This document shows positions 5,211-15,700 of a stretch of 27,733 bases of DNA, in pieces. The notes under the pieces were generated by a model. The model saw only the letters and a list, made by a program, of their open reading frames with translations, searched no databases and had not been told where the DNA came from. The DNA comes from a virus, in IMG/VR virus record IMGVR_UViG_3300020445_000052, positions 1 to 27,733 of that record. One strand, written 5' to 3'. Positions within the stretch are counted from its first letter, which is position 1. Each line of letters begins with the position of its first letter. The translations under genes and the position numbers were made by a program.

Positions 5211-5928
5211 AAGATTGTTGTTGGTTTTCGTTGTGGAAGGTGGAAGCGTACTCCCTCATCAATTTATATTTAATAGCATTAAAGTATGTATCTGGTTTAA
5301 TATCTGGTTCCCATTTACTTTCATCCAATGCTTGTATTGCATAGTGTGTTAGATCCTGATAATCATAGAGTAATTCACGAACAAATGCATTCTGAATAAG
5401 GGTTTCAACCCACATTACACATACTCTACGTTCACCCTTAGTCACTGGTCTAACAGAATGCCAGTGATTTGGATCAAAGAATAGTGCTTCACCTTTCTTC
5501 AATCTATATGAATATGATTCTGATCCTACACGTATCCATAGATCACCACCTTCGTACTCACTCTCATCATTGATAGCAGTAATCATTAGATAATCAGTTC
5601 TCAATGACCAACCACCTGGTTTACCCATTAATGGTGCATCATTATGGAAATCATAATAACCACCACCATCTTCCTCATCAGAAGAATACTTAACAAACAT
5701 AGGTCCAGTAGTTCTTCTTGTTAGTATTGCTCTAGCAAATAAAGAATTCCAAAACTGATCCATGAAGAGTTGAGAACATTTACCATCAGGATCCTGCATC
5801 TCTACATTACGTTTGATCTTACGATCAGCAGTACCAGATGCTTTACCATCCTCAAACTCATTAAATTCATAAAAATTCTGAATGTGGTCACAAACAACCT
5901 CATCCAACCACTTCATTCTACGTATCAT
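5176..5928 (-). CDS. PKHD-type 2OG-Fe(II) hydroxylase
   Basis: The 250-residue protein matches the PKHD-type hydroxylase family (YbiX/PiuC-like). YYDFHNDAP contains the iron ligands H95 and D97. EYEGGDLWI is the family's EGGxL block. FDPNHWHSVRPVTKGERR gives the distal H157 and R167 for 2-oxoglutarate. It is followed directly by VMWVETLIQNAFVRELLYD, the W..SL(V/I)...RE.L(F/Y)D signature that sets this family apart from other oxygenases. The reaction is hydroxylation of an unknown, possibly protein, substrate. It lies two bases after the chaperone-like gene and overlaps the 114-aa gene by 35 bases, inside the tail operon. That context hints at tail proteins as substrate. Confidence 0.88.
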   Translation of the reverse strand: MIRRMKWLDEVVCDHIQNFYEFNEFEDGKASGTADRKIKRNVEMQDPDGKCSQLFMDQFWNSLFARAILTRRTTGPMFVKYSSDEEDGGGYYDFHNDAPLMGKPGGWSLRTDYLMITAINDESEYEGGDLWIRVGSESYSYRLKKGEALFFDPNHWHSVRPVTKGERRVCVMWVETLIQNAFVRELLYDYQDLTHYAIQALDESKWEPDIKPDTYFNAIKYKLMREYASTFHNENQQQSYGLQSTTGDTK

Positions 5929-5930
5929 AA

Positions 5931-6788
5931 TTAACTAGATTGTGCTCTAAATTCGTCTAATAGTTTTTGTTCTTGTTCTATACGTGCAACCAATGCTTCA
6001 ACAGGATCAGTTATATGTGATATATTAGGACCATTGAATAATGGTGCTGGTCTATGGAATTGAATAGCAAGCATAACAAATCTTTCCATTGCTTCTTCCA
6101 TCCCTGATCCTGAGGAGTGAGGTGGGAAACTTACATATTGTTCATCAGTTGATAAGTATGCTACTCCCTCATTATAAGGCAAAAAGTGCTCTTTGTAAAC
6201 CTTTGGATCAATTGGTATTTTGACTGTAGTAACTACATTAACACCAGGATCTGTGAATACATCAGGCAATGCTCTGATCTTAACTCTCCAGTCTTTCCAC
6301 TGTTGTTTCTCTTCAGCAGTAACTGGTGCATCTTCAAGCATTGTCCAATCAGATGTATGAAGAAAGAAATTCCTCCATGCTTTAACTCTGGTTAGAGTTA
6401 TACCTTTCTCTTCTGAAATTATTCTCTTGAACTTATCATCAACTGTTGACCTATCAACTGAATCAACAGCATCAAATGCATCTCTAGCAGATTGTACAAA
6501 TGTTCTTACAGTATCTATTGTAGGTTCTGTGAACAAATAATCTTTCCAATAATATTCTCCAGTAGTATGATTACGAACATATGTACTCTTATCACACTTC
6601 CATGACTCTGTTGCACCATTACTATACTCAAAGTATTGTAATTTATCACGATCAGCACTCCATAAAGGATATAATACTGGTGTGATATAGGTACTCCAGT
6701 GATCGTCTGATATAGTCTTTGTCTTAGAACCACGAGTAATTTGTCTCGATGGTCCACGTATGATTAAAGTATTATTATTTAATTCCAT
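5931..6788 (-). CDS. Virion-associated protein with tail-assembly-chaperone-like domain
   Basis: The 285-residue protein has an N-terminal half (1-125) of unknown type. Next comes a block around residues 136-172 reading RNFFLHTSDWTMLEDAP and then EEKQQWKDWRVKIRALP. This agrees with the phage tail assembly chaperone-like domain (Pfam PF16778), in which RN.LL..SDWT..PDAP is followed by W..YR..LR.LP. The domain is often found in or next to tail-fibre and collar genes. The C-terminus (from about 245) ends in an acidic/Gln-rich helix (RIEQEQKLLDEF). It lies one base after the prolyl-hydroxylase-like gene and two bases before the PKHD-type gene. It may help fibre folding or attachment. The domain match is from memory of the consensus. 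Confidence 0.7.
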   Translation of the reverse strand: MELNNNTLIIRGPSRQITRGSKTKTISDDHWSTYITPVLYPLWSADRDKLQYFEYSNGATESWKCDKSTYVRNHTTGEYYWKDYLFTEPTIDTVRTFVQSARDAFDAVDSVDRSTVDDKFKRIISEEKGITLTRVKAWRNFFLHTSDWTMLEDAPVTAEEKQQWKDWRVKIRALPDVFTDPGVNVVTTVKIPIDPKVYKEHFLPYNEGVAYLSTDEQYVSFPPHSSGSGMEEAMERFVMLAIQFHRPAPLFNGPNISHITDPVEALVARIEQEQKLLDEFRAQSS

Positions 6789-6789
6789 G

Positions 6790-7491
6790 TTATGCGGGCT
6801 GTTGATAGAACCATCCTGTTACTATGTATTTAGTTCCTTTAAGAACTAGATTACCCTTATGAGAGTGTGTATAACCTGCTGGCCAAATCACTACTGTACC
6901 TGTACTTGGTTTAATCCTTCTCTTTTGATAGAAGAACTCAGTCTCACCACCTTCAAAGTCTTCATTAAGATATATCATCCACACTGCACATCTAGCATGT
7001 TCACCATATGAACCATCTTCATGATGCCAAACATGATAACCACCACCTTCAGGTGTCTTCTGACATTTAATTGCAAATGATGTTAGAGGGATTTGAGTTA
7101 AAGATGAATACTCTGCACAATAATGATTGATACATGTCTGTAGGTACTGATTAACACGAGCAGACAATTGACTATCCATGTTATCTAACATAATAGAATA
7201 GTCTCTTCTACCCAATCCTTTATTACCAAACTGTGCTACTCCAGCCATGGAGTTCTCATCACCATCACAAATATTAATCTTCTGCAAATCACCAGACATA
7301 TTTCTTTCTACTGCCTGTTCTTCCCATCTATTATGAAATCCAATAATATCATCACAGAATGCCTTTGGTACAAAGTTTGGCCAGATTGCAATGAAATCAT
7401 CAAATTCTGCCTTGTTACCCATTAGATGAACAGGTACAATAGGATTCACCATCTCAACATAGTTGGATGCACCACTACTAGTTATCGCCAT
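6790..7491 (-). CDS. Prolyl-4-hydroxylase-like 2OG-Fe(II) oxygenase
   Basis: The 233-residue protein has the P4Hc pattern: GYHVWHHEDG with ligands H157 and D159, then the strand VWMIYLNEDFEGGETEF (YLN..FEGGET.F is typical), then WPAGYTHSHKG with distal H211. K221 follows in GTKYIVTGW, at the place where prolyl 4-hydroxylases use lysine to hold 2-oxoglutarate. The likely reaction is hydroxylation, classically of proline. It lies 7 bases after the glycine-rich collar protein and one base before the chaperone-like gene, so it is produced together with the fibre proteins. Its short N-terminal region (1-35) is not part of the fold. Confidence 0.88.
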   Translation of the reverse strand: MAITSSGASNYVEMVNPIVPVHLMGNKAEFDDFIAIWPNFVPKAFCDDIIGFHNRWEEQAVERNMSGDLQKINICDGDENSMAGVAQFGNKGLGRRDYSIMLDNMDSQLSARVNQYLQTCINHYCAEYSSLTQIPLTSFAIKCQKTPEGGGYHVWHHEDGSYGEHARCAVWMIYLNEDFEGGETEFFYQKRRIKPSTGTVVIWPAGYTHSHKGNLVLKGTKYIVTGWFYQQPA

Positions 7492-7498
7492 AATTTAA

Positions 7499-9976
7499 TC
7501 AGTAAGCCTTAATAAGATATTTAACCCTAAAGTATTTTAGCACAAGAGGGACTGCTGTGCGAGGGACAATGCTTGCGGAAACCTCTAATTGTTCAGCACC
7601 AGTCATAGTCATAGTACCTTCATTCAAAGTAATACCTGCCTGTGCTGGTGTAATTGATAGAGTTTTCTCTGTAACAAAGGAGACTGTCTCTCCTCTATCA
7701 TTTGTTTCATTCTCATTTATTTTATTTGCACCGTATGGATTGGTATAAGCATCAGATGTACCAGCATCACCAAAATCTTGTGGTGTCTGGTCAGCAGCAG
7801 ATGATGGGAATGACCTACCAGAACCCCAGATTACTCTGACTCCTCCATGTCCTCCATTACCACCTGTTACATTACTTATACCATCATAAAAACATGCTCC
7901 TCCACCTCCACCTAAATCACCACCGTTACCACCGTAGACTGAACCGTAGTTAAAGTTACCTCCAGTACAATCAACTGTGCTAAACTTAGCAACTGGGTTT
8001 TGGTTATCTGATATATCATATACTTTCCATGCAATACCAGCTGGATTATCAACCCAAGCATTATTTGCTACGCTAGTATTCTCAATAGTCCATGATATAA
8101 CATGTCTTCCTTCTGCTAATGTACCAAGTGAATGAACAGTTGATGGTGTACTTGTAGAAGTAGCAGAAAAGTTGGTACTTAATAATTGAGTACCACTTGG
8201 GTCAGTCCATGTTAATGTTCCTGTATTATCAGCAGCAACCTCTATCTGAGCAGGATACCCCAAACCAGATCCAATGTCAAGTATTTGTCCACCAGTCTGT
8301 GCATTACCAAGATAAGGATCAACATCAGCAGAAGGATTTCCTGGTACTGTAGGATATATTGCATGTTGTTGCATGAATGTAGTCCAGTTAGTATATACAC
8401 CACCTCCAGTACCACCAGAATTATTTACAGTAACTCTAACCCAGTTCTCTGTTTTTATTGGTGCAGATTTAAAGTTAGCATTTGAATTAGTACCAGCACC
8501 TTGTGATGTATGATTATCAGTTGATCCAGCAGTACCACCATTCATTGCTGCATTAGGAGTTGCTTGTGTTCCACCACCTGTTCCATCAGCTCCCTTACCT
8601 TGAAGACCTACACCACCTCCACCAGCACCATGACCAACCAAACCAGAATCACAACCAGCACCACCACCTCCAGATAGAGTTGGTGCATCTCCTCCATTAG
8701 GAGTGGATCCACCATTTCCAGCATATCCAGCGGCTCCACCACCACCGCCATAAGATGTGGAAGGACCACCATTACCACCACCGTCTCCAGAGTATATACC
8801 TCCCTGACTGGAGTCATTAGAGTTTGAATCATTACCTGATCCAGCACCATAACCACATACTGTAGCACGATTAATAAAATAACTATCTCCACCTGGATGA
8901 TGTCCTGAGGCATTATCTGCACCTCCAGTACCACCAGTACCAACGACTATAGGGTACGAGGATCCTGGTGTTACTGAAATTGAGTTTTTATACCCTAGGC
9001 CACCGCCACCACCTCCTTTTGTACCACCAGCACCGCCGCCACCACCACCAACACATACTACATCTACTTCAGTCACACCAGTAGGACATATCCAACTATG
9101 AGATCCAGGTGTAACAAACTCTGACTGACCTATTGCTTCTTGCTGATTACCACCACTCTGTTCATGTGCATATGTTGGTGATAAATCATATGAATACATT
9201 GCACCTTCAGCTTCAGTCCTACCTCTTGTTGGTCTAAACTCGCATATGTAATGAGTATGCTCTGCTGAATATCCCATTTCTTCAGGAGCCCATGCTACAA
9301 TCTGACCTGCACCAGTATCATAGTTTGTAGTATTATCTCCTGTTGCTGCTGTTCCAGCATCCATAGACTGTCTCTCGTCTCTCTCACTACACAGAACCAA
9401 ATGAGTATGTGGTGGTGGACCATTTAATGCTTTTGGTTCTAAAGGACCAATCTTAACAGTAGCAGTACCAGTCAATTGACCACTAACAAATCCAACTACA
9501 TTACTATACCCTGAAATTCTTACACTACCAAAACTATACTCATTTAACTGTCTTGCTCTGGATATATACCACTCACCTCCCACATCTCCTACTTCCATAG
9601 AAGAATCATCAGGAGTCAAACTACCAGGTCCATTTACTCCACCAGGTCCATTAATCCTTTTCATCCTAAGGTCTGGTAACTTAAATGTACCAGTTAATGT
9701 ACCACCATAGTTTCTCAGATCAACTGTGTTAGGATCTGTTCCACCATACTTATTACCTATTGCCTCATATAATAGAGGGAAGTCTGATATATTTAAGTTT
9801 GCACCATCACAATATAAGTATCCAGGATGATTATATGAACAGTTAGATGATACAGTAGAACCTGCATTCTTACTGTAATGATCAACATAAACAGCTATAA
9901 TAGATCCTATAGGAGCACCAGAGTCGTAAATCTGATCCGAATAGTGATTGTGGTATGAGTGTTGAAGTCTAGGCAT
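7499..9976 (-). CDS. Tail-collar protein with gp38-like glycine-rich adhesin region
   Basis: The 825-residue virion protein starts with a collar domain (about residues 18-105): GAPIGSIIAVYV, GYLYCDGANL, LLYEAIGNKYGG and FKLPDLR. HTH pairs near residues 192 and 239 resemble the His-X-His metal sites in T4 gp12/gp37 tips. From about residue 290 (WICPTGVTEVDVVCVGG) to 500 the chain is dominated by runs of glycine, like the polyglycine loops of the gp38-type adhesins that read host receptors. An insertion of about 170 residues without such runs (about 510-675) looks like a beta-sandwich. The glycine-rich part then resumes and closes with GGVRVIWGSGRSFPSS near residues 712-727. The first and last parts probably trimerise, while the glycine-rich region is exposed. 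The start overlaps the upstream stop (TGATG). Confidence 0.85.
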   Translation of the reverse strand: MPRLQHSYHNHYSDQIYDSGAPIGSIIAVYVDHYSKNAGSTVSSNCSYNHPGYLYCDGANLNISDFPLLYEAIGNKYGGTDPNTVDLRNYGGTLTGTFKLPDLRMKRINGPGGVNGPGSLTPDDSSMEVGDVGGEWYISRARQLNEYSFGSVRISGYSNVVGFVSGQLTGTATVKIGPLEPKALNGPPPHTHLVLCSERDERQSMDAGTAATGDNTTNYDTGAGQIVAWAPEEMGYSAEHTHYICEFRPTRGRTEAEGAMYSYDLSPTYAHEQSGGNQQEAIGQSEFVTPGSHSWICPTGVTEVDVVCVGGGGGGAGGTKGGGGGGLGYKNSISVTPGSSYPIVVGTGGTGGADNASGHHPGGDSYFINRATVCGYGAGSGNDSNSNDSSQGGIYSGDGGGNGGPSTSYGGGGGAAGYAGNGGSTPNGGDAPTLSGGGGAGCDSGLVGHGAGGGGVGLQGKGADGTGGGTQATPNAAMNGGTAGSTDNHTSQGAGTNSNANFKSAPIKTENWVRVTVNNSGGTGGGVYTNWTTFMQQHAIYPTVPGNPSADVDPYLGNAQTGGQILDIGSGLGYPAQIEVAADNTGTLTWTDPSGTQLLSTNFSATSTSTPSTVHSLGTLAEGRHVISWTIENTSVANNAWVDNPAGIAWKVYDISDNQNPVAKFSTVDCTGGNFNYGSVYGGNGGDLGGGGGACFYDGISNVTGGNGGHGGVRVIWGSGRSFPSSAADQTPQDFGDAGTSDAYTNPYGANKINENETNDRGETVSFVTEKTLSITPAQAGITLNEGTMTMTGAEQLEVSASIVPRTAVPLVLKYFRVKYLIKAY

Positions 9977-11169
9977 CAGTACTTAATTAGGTATTCTAAT
10001 ACAACGTATGGTGATACAACATCATCAAATTTAGAGACAGTACTAGTTCTTATAGTAACATTTGCCTCTAATCCATCTGGTCTAACAGTAGTCACATCAG
10101 TCTGTGCTTGATAGGATGTTTCACCAACTTCTCTACTTAATCTATGACTATGAGCAGTAAAATCTGTAGTATCTGATCCTGGTGGTGCTTCAGACATAAC
10201 CTCCATGTTTCTAGCAGCAGGATATGCTAATGTAGTATCATCAACACGAGTATCATATGGTCTACCCCAACCAATATTAATTGGTACTTCAGCAGGCCAT
10301 GAAGCAGCAGTCTTAGACTGTACAGTTAAGTTAGTTGGCCATAATGATTGGTAATTGAGACCAGTATCTGTAGTGGTAGCACCTTGAGAACTGTTTCCAG
10401 ATCCTTGAGCCCACCCCATGAAATATCTCTTCCAATTACCACAGTTTACATTACAATTACCTTCACCACTTGGTGGTCCTTTGTACTCATAATATTCTCT
10501 TGCTCTTGCTTGACAGTCACTATTGCTAACATCAATAGGTGCATCAGCAACAGCCATATATGATGGTTGAGATCTATCTGGGTGAGCAGGGTCATCCTTA
10601 ACAGCAACTCTATATGTATTACTAAAATGACAATGTGATCCAATAGCACTTGCAGAGACACTTTCAGTCTCTGATGTAGTTGGTATAGTCCAACCTACGT
10701 TACCATTAAGAGCAAATGTTTGTTGTGGTACAGTAAATACTCCATTAAAACCAATGGTAGCAGTATTACCTACATTAGATGTAATCTCAACACCAACACC
10801 TGCTTTAATTACTGTATTTGTATTCTCTCCACTACCAACAGTCTTCTCTATATTTCTATACTGTCCTACGTTAGCAGATGTTGCTGCTTCAATATGCTTT
10901 GAACCTAAATCTGGTACTTGGAACTGTGTATCTAATAGAGTCTGTGCTGTCTTCTTGTATATACATGCAGAACCAGTACCTAGAATATCTGCTAATTGTG
11001 GATATAATGCAGCACTATAAACTGAACCATCACATCTTAAATATCCTGCTGGTAAATTAGCTACATTCTGTGATGCGTCAGGATCATTATCCATCACCCT
11101 AACTGACCAATTAATTATAGTACCAGGTGCATTTCCTAACTTGGATTTTTCTTTTTGATAAAACTTCAT
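9976..11169 (-). CDS. Phage tail-collar domain protein, 397 aa
   Basis: The N-terminal part (about residues 12-95) is a collar domain: PGTIINWSVRV, LPAGYLRCDGSVYS, LYPQLADILG and FQVPDLGSK. Middle strands follow, with His-X-His pairs at HCH (about residue 177) and HSH (about residue 339). In T4 short and long tail fibres such pairs bind zinc or iron along the trimer axis. The C-terminus ends VVLEYLIKY, a hydrophobic strand ending shared with the two neighbouring collar proteins. The start overlaps the upstream stop as TAATG at 11169 and the stop overlaps the next start at 9976. It is probably a trimeric tail-tip or fibre protein. No receptor can be deduced. Confidence 0.82.
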   Translation of the reverse strand: MKFYQKEKSKLGNAPGTIINWSVRVMDNDPDASQNVANLPAGYLRCDGSVYSAALYPQLADILGTGSACIYKKTAQTLLDTQFQVPDLGSKHIEAATSANVGQYRNIEKTVGSGENTNTVIKAGVGVEITSNVGNTATIGFNGVFTVPQQTFALNGNVGWTIPTTSETESVSASAIGSHCHFSNTYRVAVKDDPAHPDRSQPSYMAVADAPIDVSNSDCQARAREYYEYKGPPSGEGNCNVNCGNWKRYFMGWAQGSGNSSQGATTTDTGLNYQSLWPTNLTVQSKTAASWPAEVPINIGWGRPYDTRVDDTTLAYPAARNMEVMSEAPPGSDTTDFTAHSHRLSREVGETSYQAQTDVTTVRPDGLEANVTIRTSTVSKFDDVVSPYVVLEYLIKY

Positions 11170-12764
11170 TAGAATGCCCTGATGATGTATAACATACTTA
11201 ACGATGGAGTCTTTACATCTACATTGATATTTAGTGCAGATGGTAAGTTTTGTGGTGCTATAGTTGTAGGTGATCCAGATGCAGTACTATCAACTTGAAT
11301 ATCATTTACAGGTACAATAGTTGGTGGTCTTAAATAACCAGCATTCATTGTAACTTCAAATGTATAATGAGTATGTGAATTTATATCTGGATGCTTCTCT
11401 GCTCTATGGTTTAGGGCAACAGGGAATGTCTTAGATGTTTGAGGAGATCCAGGTGTGAATAGATTAGTTGCAATATCATCTGCCTGACCTTCATAACCAT
11501 ACCAGTTCTTATAACTGGTTAAATTACCAGTAGAAGACATTTTAGGGTTAGTGAAACATTGAGCAGCATTCTGATTGTTAAATGTACCACCAATAGGTCT
11601 AGGTATAGGTCCAGACCACACTGGTTGAGGAGCACCATACTTTGCATTGGTTGCATCATATGCAGTACCAACAGAGTTAACAGCACTCAATCTGGGTATA
11701 GATGTATCAACTAACGTAACACCAGATTGGAATCTAGTTACCAATCCAAAACCACCTGGTTGAGATGCATCATCATTAAAATAATCAATATCACCACCTT
11801 CTCCAGTTGAAATTACTTTCTCTTTCTGATTATTTTCACAACACTGTTGAGCACCAGGACATTGAAATGCCTCAACTTGTCCACCATCATCAATAGCAGA
11901 TGAATAACCAGGCTGTAATGCAGATGGATTAGCATGTCTATGTGCTGGCATATGATCCTTACTTAACTTTCTAGGTATTGTGTAGAATGTTTTGAAGTAA
12001 GAAGGTGGGTTAACACTGAAACTTCTTATCTGACCTGCTAGGTTACTTGAATCAGTAACATTAAAATTAATATCTGCAACAGCATTAGCAGATGTTGGTG
12101 GAGTAACACCACTACCATCACCATCAATCAACTGAACATTACCAACACCTTGTGGTGTAAGAACAGCAGCAACAGATGGTAATGTCCATGCTATCTTAAG
12201 TTTAAGATCATCTTGACCTGATGGTAACGATGTTTTATTAATAGTTATTTCATCATTGATGTTAAAACTCTGACCAGCACTTACAATCTTAGTAATACCT
12301 GCTCTACCTGTTACATCAACGTCAACAGTAATATCCAAACCTGATCCACCACCAGCACTGGTCAATCCTGAGAAATTATATGATGCTGGAGTTCTAAGAG
12401 GATCAATTTCACCAGAAATAATAGTTATACCACCAACAGCACCATTAGGATAATTCTGACCCATTTGTAATGCTGTCTCGCTAACATATGCTTGTTCATA
12501 GTCAGTTAGAACCCTACCATTTAACTGTGGTAGTTGAAATGTATCTGTATCTGGGACATACGTATCATATTGCCTATTATTAAGGTTACCACCATATGTG
12601 TTACCTAAAATAGATGCTAGAACAGGATATTCTGAAGCATTCAGTACCTGTCCGTTACACTGAGTCCATCCTTCAGGTATAGTAGAACTATCACCAGTCC
12701 AAGGGACAATAGTCCCTATACTGGCTCCACGCATCTTCTTATTTGTTTCGTAGTAACTACTCAT
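11169..12764 (-). CDS. Phage tail-collar domain protein, 531 aa
   Basis: The N-terminus (residues about 14-105) is a clear collar domain: GASIGTIVPWTGDSSTIPEGW, CNGQVL, YPVLASILGNTYGG and FQLPQLNGR. It has the His-X-His pairs HRH near residue 274 and HTH near residue 466, each expected at the axis of a trimeric fibre. Four cysteines cluster near residues 298-307 (FQCPGAQQCCENN) or elsewhere in the middle, which is unusual for a phage fibre. The C-terminus ends SLSMLYIIRAF, like its neighbours. It starts 3 bases after the giant protein gene ends. It was probably made by duplication of the same collar module that gave the next two genes. Confidence 0.85.
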   Translation of the reverse strand: MSSYYETNKKMRGASIGTIVPWTGDSSTIPEGWTQCNGQVLNASEYPVLASILGNTYGGNLNNRQYDTYVPDTDTFQLPQLNGRVLTDYEQAYVSETALQMGQNYPNGAVGGITIISGEIDPLRTPASYNFSGLTSAGGGSGLDITVDVDVTGRAGITKIVSAGQSFNINDEITINKTSLPSGQDDLKLKIAWTLPSVAAVLTPQGVGNVQLIDGDGSGVTPPTSANAVADINFNVTDSSNLAGQIRSFSVNPPSYFKTFYTIPRKLSKDHMPAHRHANPSALQPGYSSAIDDGGQVEAFQCPGAQQCCENNQKEKVISTGEGGDIDYFNDDASQPGGFGLVTRFQSGVTLVDTSIPRLSAVNSVGTAYDATNAKYGAPQPVWSGPIPRPIGGTFNNQNAAQCFTNPKMSSTGNLTSYKNWYGYEGQADDIATNLFTPGSPQTSKTFPVALNHRAEKHPDINSHTHYTFEVTMNAGYLRPPTIVPVNDIQVDSTASGSPTTIAPQNLPSALNINVDVKTPSLSMLYIIRAF

Positions 12765-12767
12765 GAC

Positions 12768-15700
12768 TTATATCTCCACGAGCCACCATCCCCTGTATGT
12801 AGACGGTATTGTGTTACCTGCTCCATCTGTTGTTCCTGCATAGACTAACCCAAATCCTGCGTTACGTGTTTGTACAATCAGTTCACCTCCTCCATAAGGA
12901 CCACCTGCACCGTTTCCGTTAGCAATTGATGTTCCTGTTGCATCACCCTGTATACCAACTCCAGCAGGAGCACGTACAACCAGAGATGCACTATATGTTA
13001 ATGCCCCTGTTACTTCAATAAATCTAATCATATCACCTGTCTCTGCTTCAGTAGGTAGTGTGAATACACTGGTAGCAGTGATAGCGATCATGTAGTTTCT
13101 ACCTGTTACACAAGTAGCATCAGAACTTAAGAACTCCCACTTGAGTCCACCATTCTTACCCCAGAACCTATCTTGTCCGAATGCGTTAATAGCAGCATCC
13201 TGACGTACTTGGAACTTACGGTTAGAACTTACACCAATATTAGTTATATTAAGTGCATAATCTGTTGTAGATGGTGTAGCGGTGTCGTGGCTAACAATGT
13301 TAACATGACCACCATTGACTGTTAAGTCACCATCACCAAGTGCTGCACCAGCAGTTCCAGGAGCAAGACCGATTCTTGTATCACCAGTCTGTGCATCTAC
13401 ATGGAATCTACCCTCATCATTGGTTGGGAACTGTACACCAGTTGTTCCACTGAAGATAGTGAAGTCATCATCTATTTGTAGATGACCAGATGCTTCAACA
13501 TCACCTGTAACTGAATTAACATAGAATGCAGACTTAGCATCATCATTGGATCCAGCATTACCATCGTTCTGAACTCTGAGGTTACCTGCTAACCATGTCT
13601 GACCATCTTTATTGATGATTGCCTTAGGTAGAGACTCAGTACCATTACCAACAACTGTAAACTTACCATCACTATCAATGGTTAGTCTTGTAGCAGGTAT
13701 AGGTTGACCATTAAGAATTCTAAACTGATTGTCTGTTGAATTTGTATCAGAATCACTGGTGAGATTAATATCATACTTCTGTGTGCTAAGGATAGTAGAA
13801 CTAACTCCACCATATACAGAGTCAATTACGAAACGATCTTGGTTAGCACCATTGTGTACTCTAAACTTCTCAGCATTAGTATCATTAACTGCTGTAATCT
13901 GTACAAATTCACCAGATGGGCATGTAGGAGATGCACTCAATCTTAGGTAATCATTAATTGAGAACTGACCACCAAACTCAGCAAGTGATAGTAATGTACT
14001 GCTAAAGTTAAGTACAGAACCAGTTGGATTACCACTAAGTGCAATTGCAGTACCCTCAGGATCAAGTGATAACTGGAATCTAGTTACATTATTACCAGTA
14101 TCATTAACAGCATTAACAACGAAGTATGTTACTGGTGCTAGTGATACACCTACGATACTTCCAGCATTAGAGAACTGTACTGCATCACCAGTTGCTAGTT
14201 CATTAATAGGAACTTCAAGTGTATCAGTTATATCATTAACAGAACTAATTGCTGGAGTTGTTGAGTTGATAGGTACTCTACCTGTTAGGTAAGTAGCACC
14301 ACCAGACTTAGCAAGTTTCCAGATAACTTCATTATCTGCATGTGCTGCAACAGTTGTACAATCTACACCCCTATTAACAGTAACTAACCTAGTGTTAATG
14401 TCTGGACCTGGGGAAACAACCTCAACTAATTCTGTTCCTATGATAAGAATATCACCTATCTCAATACCTTCAACGTTATTGACTGGTAGTTGAGTGTATG
14501 CTGCATCAGCAGAGTTACCTGTCCAATCTGTTGTACCAGAACCAGTATCAACTGTATGGTTCTGTAGTGTTATACCTGTTGATGTACCAGGTGTACCAGA
14601 AATAACAATCGCATTTGCAGAAGCTTCAGTGGTTGAAACTCTAAATGTTCCAGCAGCTTTATTGCTATCAACAACATAGTAAGTAGTTGTTGTATCAACA
14701 TTATTAGAAAGACCACTAGTATCACTGAATCTAACTTGGTTACCATCTAAGAAGTAGTTGTCTGGAACACTTAATGTACCATCAGCAGCATTAACACTGG
14801 TGATAATTTGAGCACCATCAATATCATTGATATATTGATAGAAGTCAACGTTAAGGTTGCTAAGACTACCTGCACTATGTGCTACAGCAGAAGTAAGTAG
14901 TCTCGCCCTATTAACTGTAACAGTACCACTGTTAGATCCACCATGCATAGTGATATCACCATACAGGTCTGCATCACCGTTAACTTTCAGAGAGTTTCTA
15001 ATCTCTGTAGTACCAGCAACACCACCAATTACAAATTGTGATGCTCTAGTTGCAAAATTAACAATAGAACCAGCACCAGCTCTGGTGAATAGGTTAATAG
15101 TAGAAGCATTAGACTGTAGATCTCCACCATTGACCTCTAGGTCACCATCAAGAATGGTCTGAGCATTCCTAACTGTTAGTGTGGAGTTAGCAGTGTTACT
15201 AAATGCACCACCAATTGTTATTACTGATCTATTTGTAGTAGTATCAGCAACTGTACCAATATTAATGGTTGAATCAGTTGTGCTTGTGTGTATGCGTAGA
15301 GCAGCTGCCTGTGTTACATTAGTACCAATCTCAATTTGTTGAGCATTAGCAGTAGTGTTAAACAAGAATGCATTCTCTACATCACCACCAACATTAAGTG
15401 TTGTAGCATTAGAATTAAGAAGACTGAATGTTGTTGCATTGGTTGTGATGTCTCCACCATCAACATTAAGATCACCATCAATATCTGCATTAGCACTAGC
15501 ACCTAATAGTCTAAGTGTTCCCTTAACAGTTAAGGTATCACCTAACTCAGATCTGCTTGTGTTAATACCAACTCTTGTCTCTTGTGTAGAAACTCTAAGT
15601 GTAGCATTGCTTGATGGACTATCAGATGCACCACCAACTAAGAATGCTTCATGAAGATTAGTCTCTGTCTTAGAGATAGTTGGATCGGATAGATAAGAAC

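Noticed and set aside
7800-7850. Resemblance of GSGRSF in the adhesin to the HIV V3 loop GPGRAF
   Set aside because: The similarity is a few residues in a glycine-rich tip protein and is a common ending of marine phage glycine-rich proteins. There is no relationship.
8608-8943. Valine/leucine-rich open frame overlapping the collar/adhesin gene
   Set aside because: It is the shadow frame of the GGT/GGA glycine codons of the real gene, which read as Val/Leu/Met in another frame, and it has no ribosome-binding site.
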